Source of the DNA: an uncultured Bacteroidales bacterium
GTDB taxonomy: Bacteria; Bacteroidota; Bacteroidia; Bacteroidales; UBA4417
Length of the DNA: 23,744 nt
NCBI GenBank assembly: GCA_937965665.1
Contig: CALCJE010000252.1
Location: 1-23,744, forward strand
Direction of reading: 5' to 3'
Under the pieces are notes generated by a model. It did no database searches. It saw only the letters and a list, made by a program, of their open reading frames with translations, and was not told the DNA's origin. Positions 1 to 7,567 of this stretch are shown here, one piece after another. Numbering within the stretch: the stretch's first letter is position 1; every line of letters starts with the position of its first letter. The position numbers were made by a program, and so were the translations under genes.

Positions 1-23
1 AGCCTGCAAACCAGCCCCCCACA

Positions 24-38
24 CCTAAGCAAATTAGG
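24..38. other. Small hairpin at the left edge
   Basis: CCTAA and TTAGG are separated by GCAAA, giving a 5-bp stem. No T-tract follows, so it is not a convincing terminator. The gene to its left lies outside the window. Nothing else is recognisable in positions 1-75. Confidence 0.2.
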
Positions 39-76
39 ACGGCAAATCATTTTAATTAACTGTAATATTGTTAAGT

Positions 77-110
77 TTGTAGTATTAATTACTCACAAGT
101 TATACGTTTG
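77..110 (+). promoter_or_regulatory. Bacteroidota-type promoter of the lipoprotein gene
   Basis: TACGTTTG at 103-110 matches the -7 consensus TAnnTTTG. A TTTG ending at 79 could serve as the -33 element, but the 23-nt spacing is at the long end for this promoter class. Transcription would start near 117, about 55 nt before the ATG. Confidence 0.5.
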
Positions 111-172
111 CACTAGCAAAGACATGTTCGAGCAATGGTAAACTATACTATTATTATTCAGATAATTTACAA

Positions 173-595
173 ATGAGGAAGGTAATAATTCTGCTAATTA
201 TTGTGCCTTTTTTAAATAGCTGTCTGGACAAAGCGCTTGAGACAAGGAAAATAATTATTATTAACAACTCTTCAAAGCCTATATATTGCTTTATTTCACA
301 GAATGATTCTATCAGAACTCCATATGTTTTTTATGCTGATTCAGTTATAGATCATTATTACAAAGTAGGAGCCAAAAAAACTGTTTTGCTTGATGAAAGG
401 CCTCGTTCATGGGATAATTATATAAGGAATAGCGAAAACGGGAAGATGAGAATATTCATTGTTTCGAATGATTCGATTGTGAAATTTGGATGGCATGAAG
501 TCCTAATGCATAACAATATTATAAAATCATTTAAATTTGATTTAAACGATTTAAAAAATTGTGATTGGCAAATTGTGTTTGATGATAACAATTAG
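173..595 (+). CDS. Small predicted lipoprotein, function unknown
   Basis: The 140-residue product starts with a positively charged, hydrophobic leader that ends in a lipobox (FLNSC, Cys17), so it is probably a lipoprotein of the inner or outer membrane. The remaining ~120 residues contain many beta-prone and aromatic residues and the stretch IIIINNSSKPIYCFI, which resembles the start of a small beta-sandwich. I do not recognise the family. The gene is clearly richer in A+T than the metabolic genes to its right, including many A/T third positions, which suggests relaxed selection or acquisition from elsewhere. It has its own promoter and faces the yceI-like gene tail to tail. No catalytic motif is visible. 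Confidence 0.7.
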   Translation: MRKVIILLIIVPFLNSCLDKALETRKIIIINNSSKPIYCFISQNDSIRTPYVFYADSVIDHYYKVGAKKTVLLDERPRSWDNYIRNSENGKMRIFIVSNDSIVKFGWHEVLMHNNIIKSFKFDLNDLKNCDWQIVFDDNN

Positions 596-678
596 CTTCA
601 GCCATATCTCCATTTTGTTCAAAAAAGATTAATGCAAAAACATACCCTTTATAACCCGCAACCTCAGATTCCATAAAT

Positions 679-703
679 AAAAAAAGAGGCCCGAAAGCCT
701 CTT
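679..703 (-). terminator. Rho-independent terminator of the YceI-family gene
   Basis: Read on the minus strand, AAGAGGC, a 6-nt loop and GCCTCTT form a 7-bp stem (684-703) followed by a run of T (679-683 and beyond). It lies 27 nt after the stop codon of the YceI-family gene. The plus-strand gene ending at 595 has only a short T-rich tail here, so the terminator mainly serves the minus strand. Confidence 0.8.
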
Positions 704-729
704 CATTAGATGTGAATATACGAATTGCA

Positions 730-1323
730 TTAGTTTTTGCTGAACTCAGCATTGGCATCAATTGTCACTTCGTCGCCTACAATAGCGGTTGGTGTGCTTC
801 CACCAATCCCGAAATCGGAACGTTTCACTGTGCCGCTGATTTTAAAACCTGCTATGGACTTTTTGCTCATCGGATGTACACCGGTTTTGGCAACAGCCGT
901 TAAAGTAACCGGCTTAGTAACGCCGTGCATGGTCAGGTTGCCTTTTACAACATAGGTACCGGCTGTTTTGCCTTTTTTAAACGAGGTGCTTTTAAAGGTA
1001 ATAGCCGGGTATTTGGCTGCATCAAAGAAATCTTCGCTTTGCAGGTGGCCGTCGCGTTTTTCGTTATCGGTGTTGATAGAAGCCACATCTGCAGTTACTT
1101 CAACCACGGCGTCAGTAAAATCGGGCTTGGTGGTGGTAAGTTTGATGTTTACTTTCTTAAAATAGCCTTCCACATCCGAAATCATCATATGGGTAACGCT
1201 GAAGCCCAGTTTTGAGTGCGCGGTGTCGTTGGTCCAATCGGTGTTGGTAACTGTCGTAAACGAGAAGAAAACAACGGTTAATGCTGTAATAGCTAAAAAT
1301 ATTTGCTTTTTCATGGTGTTCAT
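730..1323 (-). CDS. YceI-family periplasmic lipocalin-like protein
   Basis: The product has 197 residues with a cleavable signal peptide (about residues 1-26) and a single YceI domain covering the rest. Family features are visible: the N-terminal WTNDTAHSKLGFSVTHM strand pair, the central RDGHLQSEDFFD segment with its conserved H and F, the FKST strand and NLTMHGVTKPVTL, and the C-terminal SDFGIGG. YceI proteins are beta-barrels that bind polyisoprenoid chains. Their physiological role is mostly unresolved, with links to isoprenoid quinone handling and stress. A second ATG three codons downstream (MKKQIF...) is an equally reasonable start. The gene is monocistronic, with a -7 element at 1361-1368 and a terminator at 679-703. 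Confidence 0.92.
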   Translation of the reverse strand: MNTMKKQIFLAITALTVVFFSFTTVTNTDWTNDTAHSKLGFSVTHMMISDVEGYFKKVNIKLTTTKPDFTDAVVEVTADVASINTDNEKRDGHLQSEDFFDAAKYPAITFKSTSFKKGKTAGTYVVKGNLTMHGVTKPVTLTAVAKTGVHPMSKKSIAGFKISGTVKRSDFGIGGSTPTAIVGDEVTIDANAEFSKN

Positions 1324-1360
1324 TTTTAATGGGTTGTTAATGGTTAATTTTTTGATGATG

Positions 1361-1368
1361 CAAAGGTA
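1361..1368 (-). promoter_or_regulatory. -7 promoter element of the YceI-family gene
   Basis: The minus strand reads TACCTTTG, a perfect TAnnTTTG, 38 nt upstream of the ATG. I see no clear -33 TTG at the expected spacing. The same octamer precedes the DUF1003 gene (5300-5307). Confidence 0.5.
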
Positions 1369-1492
1369 TTACGCTTCTTTGCCGGGGTGGTTACACATTC
1401 AGGAAGAGTTGTGGTACTTTCAGGAAAAGATCTATATCTGGAATACCGGCAAAACTTTACATCCTTTAAAGGGCTTTAGTTTTGATGCCCGA

Positions 1493-1540
1493 TATTCCCT
1501 CCCGGCGGCTTCGGCAAGCGTAGCGCGGCAGGGAGGGATA
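1493..1540. repeat. GC-rich palindromic intergenic element (REP-like)
   Basis: TATTCCCTCCC at 1493-1503 is complementary, with one bulged T, to GGGAGGGATA at 1531-1540. The 27-nt interior (GGCGGCTTCGGCAAGCGTAGCGC...) is itself GC-rich and partly self-complementary. It lies in the gap between two minus-strand genes and has no T-tract, so it is not a standard terminator. The composition differs from the surrounding AT-rich intergenic DNA and resembles dispersed REP-type elements. Only one copy is in this window, so its repeat nature is inferred. Confidence 0.45.
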
Positions 1541-1574
1541 GGGCTCTGAATTGCAGGCTTGTAAGCCTATATAT

Positions 1575-2663
1575 TTAAGCTTTATAGGTGGGATAATCGG
1601 TATATCCTTTTTCGTCAGCGGTATAAAACAGGTCCATTTTCAGGTCGGCCGAAAGCGGGTAATTGTTTTTAAAACGATCTGCCAGGTCGGGGTTGCTGAT
1701 CAGTGGCCGGCCGAATGCTACCAGGTTTCCAAGCCCATTCTCAAGATCAGATTCTGCTCGGTCCTGGTCGTAACCACCGGCAAGAATAACCGTATTAGCA
1801 AAGTTTTTACGGATGGTATTTTTAATTTCAGCCGGTACTGCCGGGGCTCCCATGGCAGAATGATCAACGATATGAATGTAGGCAATCCCGATGGTGTTCA
1901 GTTGTTTCGAGAGATAATCGTACGTGGCGTCAATTTCGGGGTAAAGCGGCATATCGCTGGCAACGCCGTAGGGCGACAAACGGATAGCGGTTTTATCCTT
2001 ACCAATGGCACCGGCAACGGCAGCAACTACCTCCAGTACAAATCGACAGCGGTTTTCAATACTTCCACCGTAGGCATCGGTGCGAATGTTGCTTACAGGC
2101 GATAGAAACTGCTCGAGCAGGTAGCCATTTGCCCCGTGAAGTTCAACCCCGTCGAAACCGGCTTCCATCGCATTTTTGGCAGCGGTAACAAATTCTGCTT
2201 TTGTAAGTTCCAGGTCGTCAGCTGTCATTTCAGTAGGAACCGGAAAATCCTGCATCTGGGCGGCATCAGTCCACATTTGCCCGGCCGGTTTTACCGCCGA
2301 TGGTGCAAGCACTTTGGCTCCTTCGGGCATATTGAACGGATGGCTGATACGGCCGGTGTGCATAAGTTGAACAACAATTTTTCCGCCAGCCTGGTGAACG
2401 GCGGAGGTAACTTTTTTCCAGCCTTGCACCTGCTCGTTGCTATAAATGCCTGGTATCCTGGCATAGCCTAAGCCATTGGGCGAAGGAGCAGTGCCTTCTG
2501 TTATGATGAGGCCGGCGCCTGAGCGCTGCCTGTAATACTCGGCCATCAGTTCATTAGGGGTATTGCCTATAGCCCGGCAGCGGGTCATGGGCGACATTAC
2601 AATTCGGTTTTTTACTTCAATTGATCCAACTTTTTCAGGGGTGAACAATTTATATGCTTTCAT
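1575..2663 (-). CDS. Old Yellow Enzyme-family FMN ene-reductase (NemA-like alkene reductase)
   Basis: This 362-residue TIM-barrel flavoprotein is a cytoplasmic NAD(P)H-dependent reductase of activated C=C bonds (enones, nitro-olefins) in the NemA/xenobiotic reductase group. The start (MKAYKLFTPEKVGSIEVKNRIVMSP) aligns with the family N-terminus. The open frame upstream to 2720 begins with TTG and has no family similarity, so I use the ATG at 2663. Visible motifs are MSPMTRCRA, VQLMHTGRISH, the substrate-binding HGANGY (His176 and Asn179), SIENR, and the FMN-phosphate loop VILAGGY...FGRP (317-320). Length is normal for the family. The gene is divergent from a secreted esterase. The physiological substrate cannot be read from the sequence. 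Confidence 0.93.
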   Translation of the reverse strand: MKAYKLFTPEKVGSIEVKNRIVMSPMTRCRAIGNTPNELMAEYYRQRSGAGLIITEGTAPSPNGLGYARIPGIYSNEQVQGWKKVTSAVHQAGGKIVVQLMHTGRISHPFNMPEGAKVLAPSAVKPAGQMWTDAAQMQDFPVPTEMTADDLELTKAEFVTAAKNAMEAGFDGVELHGANGYLLEQFLSPVSNIRTDAYGGSIENRCRFVLEVVAAVAGAIGKDKTAIRLSPYGVASDMPLYPEIDATYDYLSKQLNTIGIAYIHIVDHSAMGAPAVPAEIKNTIRKNFANTVILAGGYDQDRAESDLENGLGNLVAFGRPLISNPDLADRFKNNYPLSADLKMDLFYTADEKGYTDYPTYKA

Positions 2664-2871
2664 AAATCTGTTTATTTTTTTAGTGTTTATATTAAACAAC
2701 ATTATACTTGCTTGGTTCAATCATACCTGTTTTTTAAAATTATTATGTTTAATGTATTGTAATTCAACGCCATATAGATTCAGCGACATTTTTAAAGGAC
2801 ATGCGGGAAATTGTTCCCCGTATTAAATGGAAAACATGTGTGATCATCAAAGCCGGTAATCTTAATTTTTA

Positions 2872-2879
2872 TAGCTTTG
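2872..2879 (+). promoter_or_regulatory. -7 promoter element of the esterase gene
   Basis: TAGCTTTG matches TAnnTTTG and lies 66 nt before the esterase ATG at 2946. No convincing -33 TTG is present. It falls inside the divergent 282-bp region shared with the ene-reductase, for which I found no perfect -7 element. Confidence 0.45.
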
Positions 2880-2945
2880 CTTTGCCTGTGGATGAAGTTC
2901 GCGGGTGTTTTAATTTCACACTTCCAAAAACATAAAAACATTGCC

Positions 2946-3830
2946 ATGAAAAAACTGGTTTTCTCTGCATTCCTGCTTTGCCTCTCACTTTTTACTTTTG
3001 CCCAGTACACAAGGGGCACCGTGAAGGAAAGTTTAACCATCGATAGCAAAATACTGGGCAAACAGGTGAAATATACGATTTACCTGCCCTACGATTACGA
3101 AACCTCCAACCGTTACTACCCGGTAACCTACCTGTTACATGGATATTCCGACAACGATATGGGCTGGATGCAGTTTGGCGAAGCCAACCTGATAGCGGAT
3201 GAGTGTATTGCCAAAATGGAAATTCCACCCATGATTATTGTAATGCCCGATGGCGGAGTTTCGTTTTATATCAACAACTTCGATAATTCGGTTCGTTACG
3301 AGGATTTTTTCATGCAGGAATTTATGCCATATATCGAAAAGACCTACCGCATCCGCGCTGAAAAGCGTTTCAGGGGTATTGCAGGTTTATCCATGGGCGG
3401 ATTTGGCACATTGAATTTTGCACTCAAATATCCTGAGAAATTTGCAGCTTGCGTGGCTTTCAGCGCGGCTATTTTTTCGGAAGAAAGTGTGATGGCTACC
3501 AGCGAGAAGGATTGGGGCTGGATTATGGCTTCACTCTATGGACCGTATAAGGAAGGTACGGCACGATTAACTGATCATTATCGCAAAAACAATCCTTTCG
3601 ATGTAACAAAAGCAAAAGGGAAAGATGCATATAACAACCTGCGCATAATGCTGGATTGCGGCGATGATGATTTCCTGACTAACGACAACTGCCGCCTGCA
3701 TATCCATTTTAACAACCTGGGAATTAAACACGAATTCCGCATGCGCGATGGTGCTCATACCTGGACATACTGGCGTACCGGCTTGCCCGATGCTTTAAAA
3801 TTTATCGGAGACAGTTTTCACCAGTTCTAA
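2946..3830 (+). CDS. Secreted esterase of the esterase D / feruloyl esterase type (alpha/beta hydrolase)
   Basis: The 294-residue product has a signal peptide (about residues 1-19, ending FTFAQ) and one PF00756-type alpha/beta-hydrolase domain. The nucleophile elbow is GLSMGG with Ser149. The probable acid is an Asp in the DCGDDD segment (237-242), and the catalytic His is His271 in DGAHTW. The oxyanion-region motif YLLHGYSD (62-69) is also typical. Relatives include S-formylglutathione hydrolases, feruloyl/acetyl-xylan esterases and enterochelin esterase-like proteins; a periplasmic carbohydrate or ester role is most likely given the export signal. The frame is open back to a TTG at 2877, but the ATG at 2946 begins a proper signal peptide. 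It converges on the VIT1-like gene with an 11-bp gap. Confidence 0.88.
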   Translation: MKKLVFSAFLLCLSLFTFAQYTRGTVKESLTIDSKILGKQVKYTIYLPYDYETSNRYYPVTYLLHGYSDNDMGWMQFGEANLIADECIAKMEIPPMIIVMPDGGVSFYINNFDNSVRYEDFFMQEFMPYIEKTYRIRAEKRFRGIAGLSMGGFGTLNFALKYPEKFAACVAFSAAIFSEESVMATSEKDWGWIMASLYGPYKEGTARLTDHYRKNNPFDVTKAKGKDAYNNLRIMLDCGDDDFLTNDNCRLHIHFNNLGIKHEFRMRDGAHTWTYWRTGLPDALKFIGDSFHQF

Positions 3831-3841
3831 AAACACCTGGC

Positions 3842-4525
3842 TCAGGAAATCAACTTTGCGATGATGAAAGCAGCACCTGCTGCCAGTACACCGATAAATA
3901 CTGTTTTCAGCGCACCATAAAACGGTTTGTCGCCGGTAAGTTTCGTTTTCACATATCCGAAAACAAGCAGGAACAACACCGTCATTATTGACGATATAAG
4001 CAGGCCCTGTGAAGGTGTTTGTGTAATAAAATAACCAATAAGCGGCACCATACCGCCAACCACGTACGAAAACCCGATGTTAAAGGCGCTGCGCGAAGCC
4101 CTGTTTGCATCGGGTTTTTCCATGCCCAGTTCAAAACGCATCATAAAATCGACCCACTTTGTTTTGTCGCGGCTCAGTTCGTCGGCCAGCTCGTCCTGTA
4201 GCTTTGGGCTGATGCCATAGGCATTAAATACTTCACGGACTTCCTGTTTTTCAATTTCGGGAACCGTTTCTACTTCAGTAAACTCGCGCTTATATTCCGA
4301 GCTATAGTGATCCACATCGGTGCGACCGGCCAGGTAACCGCCCAGCCCCATAGCAATGGAACCGGCCACCACCTCGGCCAGGCCGGCGGTAATTACTATG
4401 CTGTTGCTTGCCACCGCCCCGCTAAGCCCTGCTGCCAGCGCAAACGGCACGGTAAGTCCGTCGGACATTCCGATTACAATATCTTTTATGAGATCCGAAG
4501 ATGTAAAATGTTTTTCAAGGTGCAT
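3842..4525 (-). CDS. VIT1/CCC1-family iron/manganese transporter
   Basis: The 227-residue membrane protein matches the VIT1/CCC1 family, which moves Fe2+ or Mn2+ out of the cytoplasm. TM1 is the characteristic segment IVIGMSDGLTVPFALAAGLSGA (about 15-36), followed by TM2 ending in MGLGGYLAGRT. A cytoplasmic insertion rich in Glu (about 73-135, EYKREF...VPEIEKQEVREVF...ELGMEKP) corresponds to the metal-binding helical domain between TM2 and TM3. Three more hydrophobic helices follow. It lies 11 bp after the DUF1003 gene and is almost certainly in the same operon. Iron versus manganese cannot be separated from sequence alone. Confidence 0.9.
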   Translation of the reverse strand: MHLEKHFTSSDLIKDIVIGMSDGLTVPFALAAGLSGAVASNSIVITAGLAEVVAGSIAMGLGGYLAGRTDVDHYSSEYKREFTEVETVPEIEKQEVREVFNAYGISPKLQDELADELSRDKTKWVDFMMRFELGMEKPDANRASRSAFNIGFSYVVGGMVPLIGYFITQTPSQGLLISSIMTVLFLLVFGYVKTKLTGDKPFYGALKTVFIGVLAAGAAFIIAKLIS

Positions 4526-4536
4526 ATCTGTTTCTT

Positions 4537-5259
4537 TTAACCGGGCAATTGAATATTTGTTGCCTTGCTATCGATCTGTTTCAAAATTTCATTCATCATA
4601 TTCACCTGTTCTTTCTGCAGGTCGAGAAGTTCCTGTTGCTGATCCATGATAAAATGATCAATTTTTTCGTGCAGCGTCCGGATTTCGAGTTCCGATTTCA
4701 GGTTTATCATGTAATCTTTTTTGGCCCGCTCCCGGTCTTTCTCTTCCTGCCGGTTCTGGCTCATCATAATTACAGGTGCCTGCAAAGCTGCCAGGCACGA
4801 AAGTATCAGGTTCAAAAGGATAAAAGGATAAGGGTCAAAGCCTTTGTTTACCAGCCAATATACATTGATGGAAATCCACAGCGAAATAAATACCGCAAAC
4901 GAAATAATAAAAGTCCAGCTGCCGCCGAAGGATGCCACCTTGTCAGCAACCCGCTGCCCGAAGGTAAGCGACTGCATGCCTTCACCATCAAGCTTATCGG
5001 TTAAAATGGTGTTCCCGGTCAGCGAATCAAGCACTGTTTTATCGAGTTCGGTAAGTTCGCCAAGTTCTTTCACCAGGTAATCGGAAATGGCTTTTTCGCG
5101 ATACAGGCTCAGTTCGCTTTGCGACAGGTAGCTGTCGTGTGTAAAATGCGGATGATCCTTTTGAATCAGGTTCAGCACCGAATGCCTGATGGTTCGGGCC
5201 GAAACTTTTTCGGTTGCCGGGTATTCAATTTTTGAAATATCGCTGCGAAAGGTTGTCAT
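4537..5259 (-). CDS. DUF1003 membrane protein
   Basis: This 240-residue protein has a soluble N-terminal part (1-100), two membrane helices (about 113-135 and 146-165) and a charged C-terminal coiled coil (about 185-235). The segment MSQNRQEEKDRERAKKDY followed by NLKSELEIRTLHEKID is the hallmark of DUF1003. No biochemical function is established for the family. The co-transcribed gene immediately downstream is a VIT1-type metal transporter, so a role in metal homeostasis or as an accessory membrane factor is possible but unproven. A -7 element (TACCTTTG) lies 40 nt upstream. Confidence 0.88.
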   Translation of the reverse strand: MTTFRSDISKIEYPATEKVSARTIRHSVLNLIQKDHPHFTHDSYLSQSELSLYREKAISDYLVKELGELTELDKTVLDSLTGNTILTDKLDGEGMQSLTFGQRVADKVASFGGSWTFIISFAVFISLWISINVYWLVNKGFDPYPFILLNLILSCLAALQAPVIMMSQNRQEEKDRERAKKDYMINLKSELEIRTLHEKIDHFIMDQQQELLDLQKEQVNMMNEILKQIDSKATNIQLPG

Positions 5260-5299
5260 AAAGCATTATTTATATTTTTCTGATTGCAGTTGCAATGTA

Positions 5300-5307
5300 C
5301 AAAGGTA
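5300..5307 (-). promoter_or_regulatory. -7 promoter element of the DUF1003-VIT1 operon
   Basis: The minus strand reads TACCTTTG, a perfect TAnnTTTG, 40 nt upstream of the DUF1003 start. No clear -33 TTG at 19-21 nt. The site lies in the 201-bp gap after the acvB-like gene, so the two-gene operon is probably transcribed separately. Confidence 0.5.
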
Positions 5308-5408
5308 AGTTAACGCTGTCATAGATGGTTAAAACCGGGTTCGGATGATGTATAACGTACTGATCAGGTGCTTTCCATTGCCGTCAGTTTTCATTTTATT
5401 TTAAGTTA

Positions 5409-5430
5409 ACAGGTTTCATGAATAACCTGT
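5409..5430 (-). terminator. Possible terminator after the acvB-like gene
   Basis: ACAGGTT and AACCTGT flank an 8-nt loop, giving a 7-bp stem 31 nt after the acvB-like stop codon. On the minus strand the tail is TAACTTAAAAT, only weakly T-rich, so termination efficiency is doubtful. Confidence 0.35.
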
Positions 5431-5460
5431 ATTGATTAAATGTTTTAATAAAAGCGTGGT

Positions 5461-6885
5461 TTACCTGAGAATTTCTTTCACTATAGCATCGTAATCGTTA
5501 TCATAATGATGCTGGCCCGGTAGTACACGGATTATGGCCCCGGCAGCCTCGAAAAGTTTGGCTGGTTGTTGGTCCTCTTCACTGCCGAAAATACAAACCG
5601 TGTGCACGCGGCCTTTGCTTTTTCTCAATTCTGCAAGTACATCAAAGGTATCGTGGCTATTGCCAATACTCAGCATATCTGATACATGGATTTCAAAATC
5701 AGCTTTTGTATCGGGGCTCATCATAACTATGCCTTTCAGCATAGGCAAAAGATCGGGTTGCAGCCGCGTAGCCAGGTACGGCATAATATCGGCTCCAAAT
5801 GAATAGCCACACAGTATAAACGACTTTTTATTCCATGCTGTCAGATAATAACGAAGTACCTTATTTATTTCGGCTGCTGTTTCATCAGGCGTACGGGCCT
5901 GCCAGAAATATTTCTGGGCATCGAGCCCCACTACAGGAGCACCCTGGGTAACTATTTTTTCAGAAACCGATTGATCGAAACTGGTCCAGCCCCCGTCGCC
6001 GCTGATAAAAAACAGCAACGGTTCTTCGCCTGTTTTTGATGCCGGCAAAACTACCAGGGGCAGCGAGCTTTCAGGTTTCTGAACCGGGGCCTGGGCTGCC
6101 GATGTTCTTTTAGCGGCCATCATCTCGGGATAAGATGCAGAATTTTTAATTTTTTTGTAAGCATTTACCAGGTTCGAAAAGTAATTTTTTTCAACAGACA
6201 TGCCATGGCCTGCTTTGGGTATTCCAATCAGTTCGCCGGTGTTCACTTTATTCATAAACGAAACGGTATTCTGGTAGTCGCACACTTTATCGTCGAGGCC
6301 GTTAATTGCAATAAAAGGGGCCGTGAGCTTGTCCGAAGGCTCCAGTATCCAGATAGGTCCACCCGGTTTTGTGGGGTGCTGTTTAAGTGCTGCAGTAGCG
6401 CAAAGCGGCTTAACGGTAGCTATGTCAGGGCAAAACCCCATGGCAATGGCGCCTTTAAAAGTATTAGCGGGTGCCTGTGCCAGGATGCCATACACCAGGG
6501 TGGCCCCTGACGAATATCCCATCAGGATGGGTTTAAAATAGTTCCGGAACTTATACTTTTTTTGTAAAAACAGGCTCAGCTCTTCAAAATCGCCTGCAGG
6601 ATAATAACATTTTTCGTGCTCAGCCATTTTTCGGGTTAAATAGCGGCTGATGTTTATGCCTGCAACCATGGCGCCTTCACTTACCAGTTTCCTGCTCAGG
6701 TTCTCGGGCAACTGGTTCCATCCACCGTCGCCCGATACAAATAAAACCAGGGCATCGGGCACCGAAGCAGGCTTGTAAATATAAACTTTGCCAAAACTCC
6801 CGTATTTTAACGAATCAACGGACTGTTGATTTCCGTAAGCCAACACCGAGAAGAAAACTGCCACAAGAAGTAATAAGTTTTTCAT
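5461..6885 (-). CDS. AcvB/VirJ-family periplasmic serine hydrolase, probable aminoacyl-phosphatidylglycerol hydrolase
   Basis: The 474-residue product has a signal peptide (about 1-18) and two tandem VirJ-type alpha/beta-hydrolase domains. Domain 1 (about 30-245) carries FVSGDGGW (49-56), the elbow GYSSG with Ser125, and His227 in AGHG. Domain 2 (about 285-474) repeats the pattern: FISGDGGW, GYSFG with Ser362, and a His pair at 459-460. Both halves keep nucleophile and histidine, so both may be active. Agrobacterium AcvB, which has this two-part build, is known to hydrolyse lysyl-phosphatidylglycerol and is encoded with lpiA, an mprF homologue. Here the gene follows mprF with one DUF998 gene between, at 15 bp, which supports the same role. 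The exact aminoacyl lipid is not known. Confidence 0.85.
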   Translation of the reverse strand: MKNLLLLVAVFFSVLAYGNQQSVDSLKYGSFGKVYIYKPASVPDALVLFVSGDGGWNQLPENLSRKLVSEGAMVAGINISRYLTRKMAEHEKCYYPAGDFEELSLFLQKKYKFRNYFKPILMGYSSGATLVYGILAQAPANTFKGAIAMGFCPDIATVKPLCATAALKQHPTKPGGPIWILEPSDKLTAPFIAINGLDDKVCDYQNTVSFMNKVNTGELIGIPKAGHGMSVEKNYFSNLVNAYKKIKNSASYPEMMAAKRTSAAQAPVQKPESSLPLVVLPASKTGEEPLLFFISGDGGWTSFDQSVSEKIVTQGAPVVGLDAQKYFWQARTPDETAAEINKVLRYYLTAWNKKSFILCGYSFGADIMPYLATRLQPDLLPMLKGIVMMSPDTKADFEIHVSDMLSIGNSHDTFDVLAELRKSKGRVHTVCIFGSEEDQQPAKLFEAAGAIIRVLPGQHHYDNDYDAIVKEILR

Positions 6886-6900
6886 AACACGTGAGCGTAT

Positions 6901-7563
6901 TTAAATTTTCGAATTCACTTTTGCAATCATCATAGCAGCTATCGCAATAAAGTAACTGTAGTAATTTACCAGGAACAGCCGCTGCCAAAGCCCTGCATAA
7001 TCGTGCAAAACCGTGTTGGCAAAATACTCCATCCTGAAAAGGAATAAACCGGTGAAACAGATACCCGCTATAAAGACTATACCCAATAGCCTGAAAAACA
7101 GTGGATAACGAAAGGCATCGAATATTTTCCGCATTACCAGCGGCAGCAGGAGCAGGGCTACAACGCCAATGCCACCCAGCAGGTCGTGCAAAATAGCCAT
7201 GTTGGTGAGTTCGCCATTTACCCGGTCGGCCCTGAAAACGCCCGATGCTATGCATTCGCCCAGGCTATACAGGAGAATAATCCAGAAGGCTTTTTTAACA
7301 TCTTTGCCCTGCGCCCTGAAAAGGTACAGGAATCCGAAGGCAAAAAACATGAATATAAAACCCAGTATCACCAGCCAGATGGTAACCTCCTGTGCAACAG
7401 GGCTGCCAGAAACCCCCAGTGAACTCAGGGTATGGCTCAGCTGGTTGTAGCCCGGTATCTGCTTGCCAAAAACATAGTTAAGCACCAGGTCGGCAATGCA
7501 GCCACCCATGCAAAGTATTGCCGAACTATACAGGAGTAAGTTCTTAAACCATGTTTTATTCAT
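6901..7563 (-). CDS. DUF998 multi-pass membrane protein in the mprF operon
   Basis: The 220-residue protein has about six hydrophobic helices. The first loop carries PGYNQLSHTLSSLGVSGSP, matching the Y-N-x-x-S-x-x-x-S-x-L-G signature of DUF998. Polar and charged residues conserved in the membrane part include R in ASGVFRADR and H in AILHDLLGG. The family has no established function. The gene sits between mprF (4-bp gap) and the acvB-like hydrolase (15-bp gap), so all three are surely co-transcribed. A part in lipid movement or in delivering aminoacyl lipids between synthase and hydrolase is inference from position only. Confidence 0.78.
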   Translation of the reverse strand: MNKTWFKNLLLYSSAILCMGGCIADLVLNYVFGKQIPGYNQLSHTLSSLGVSGSPVAQEVTIWLVILGFIFMFFAFGFLYLFRAQGKDVKKAFWIILLYSLGECIASGVFRADRVNGELTNMAILHDLLGGIGVVALLLLPLVMRKIFDAFRYPLFFRLLGIVFIAGICFTGLFLFRMEYFANTVLHDYAGLWQRLFLVNYYSYFIAIAAMMIAKVNSKI

Positions 7564-7567
7564 ACGT

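Noticed and set aside
1360..1549. Plus-strand frame across the YceI promoter region
   Set aside because: It covers the -7 element and the palindromic element and has no family features.
2664..2720. Longer N-terminus of the ene-reductase
   Set aside because: It starts with TTG and the extra 19 residues do not match the family, whose N-terminus is at the ATG at 2663.
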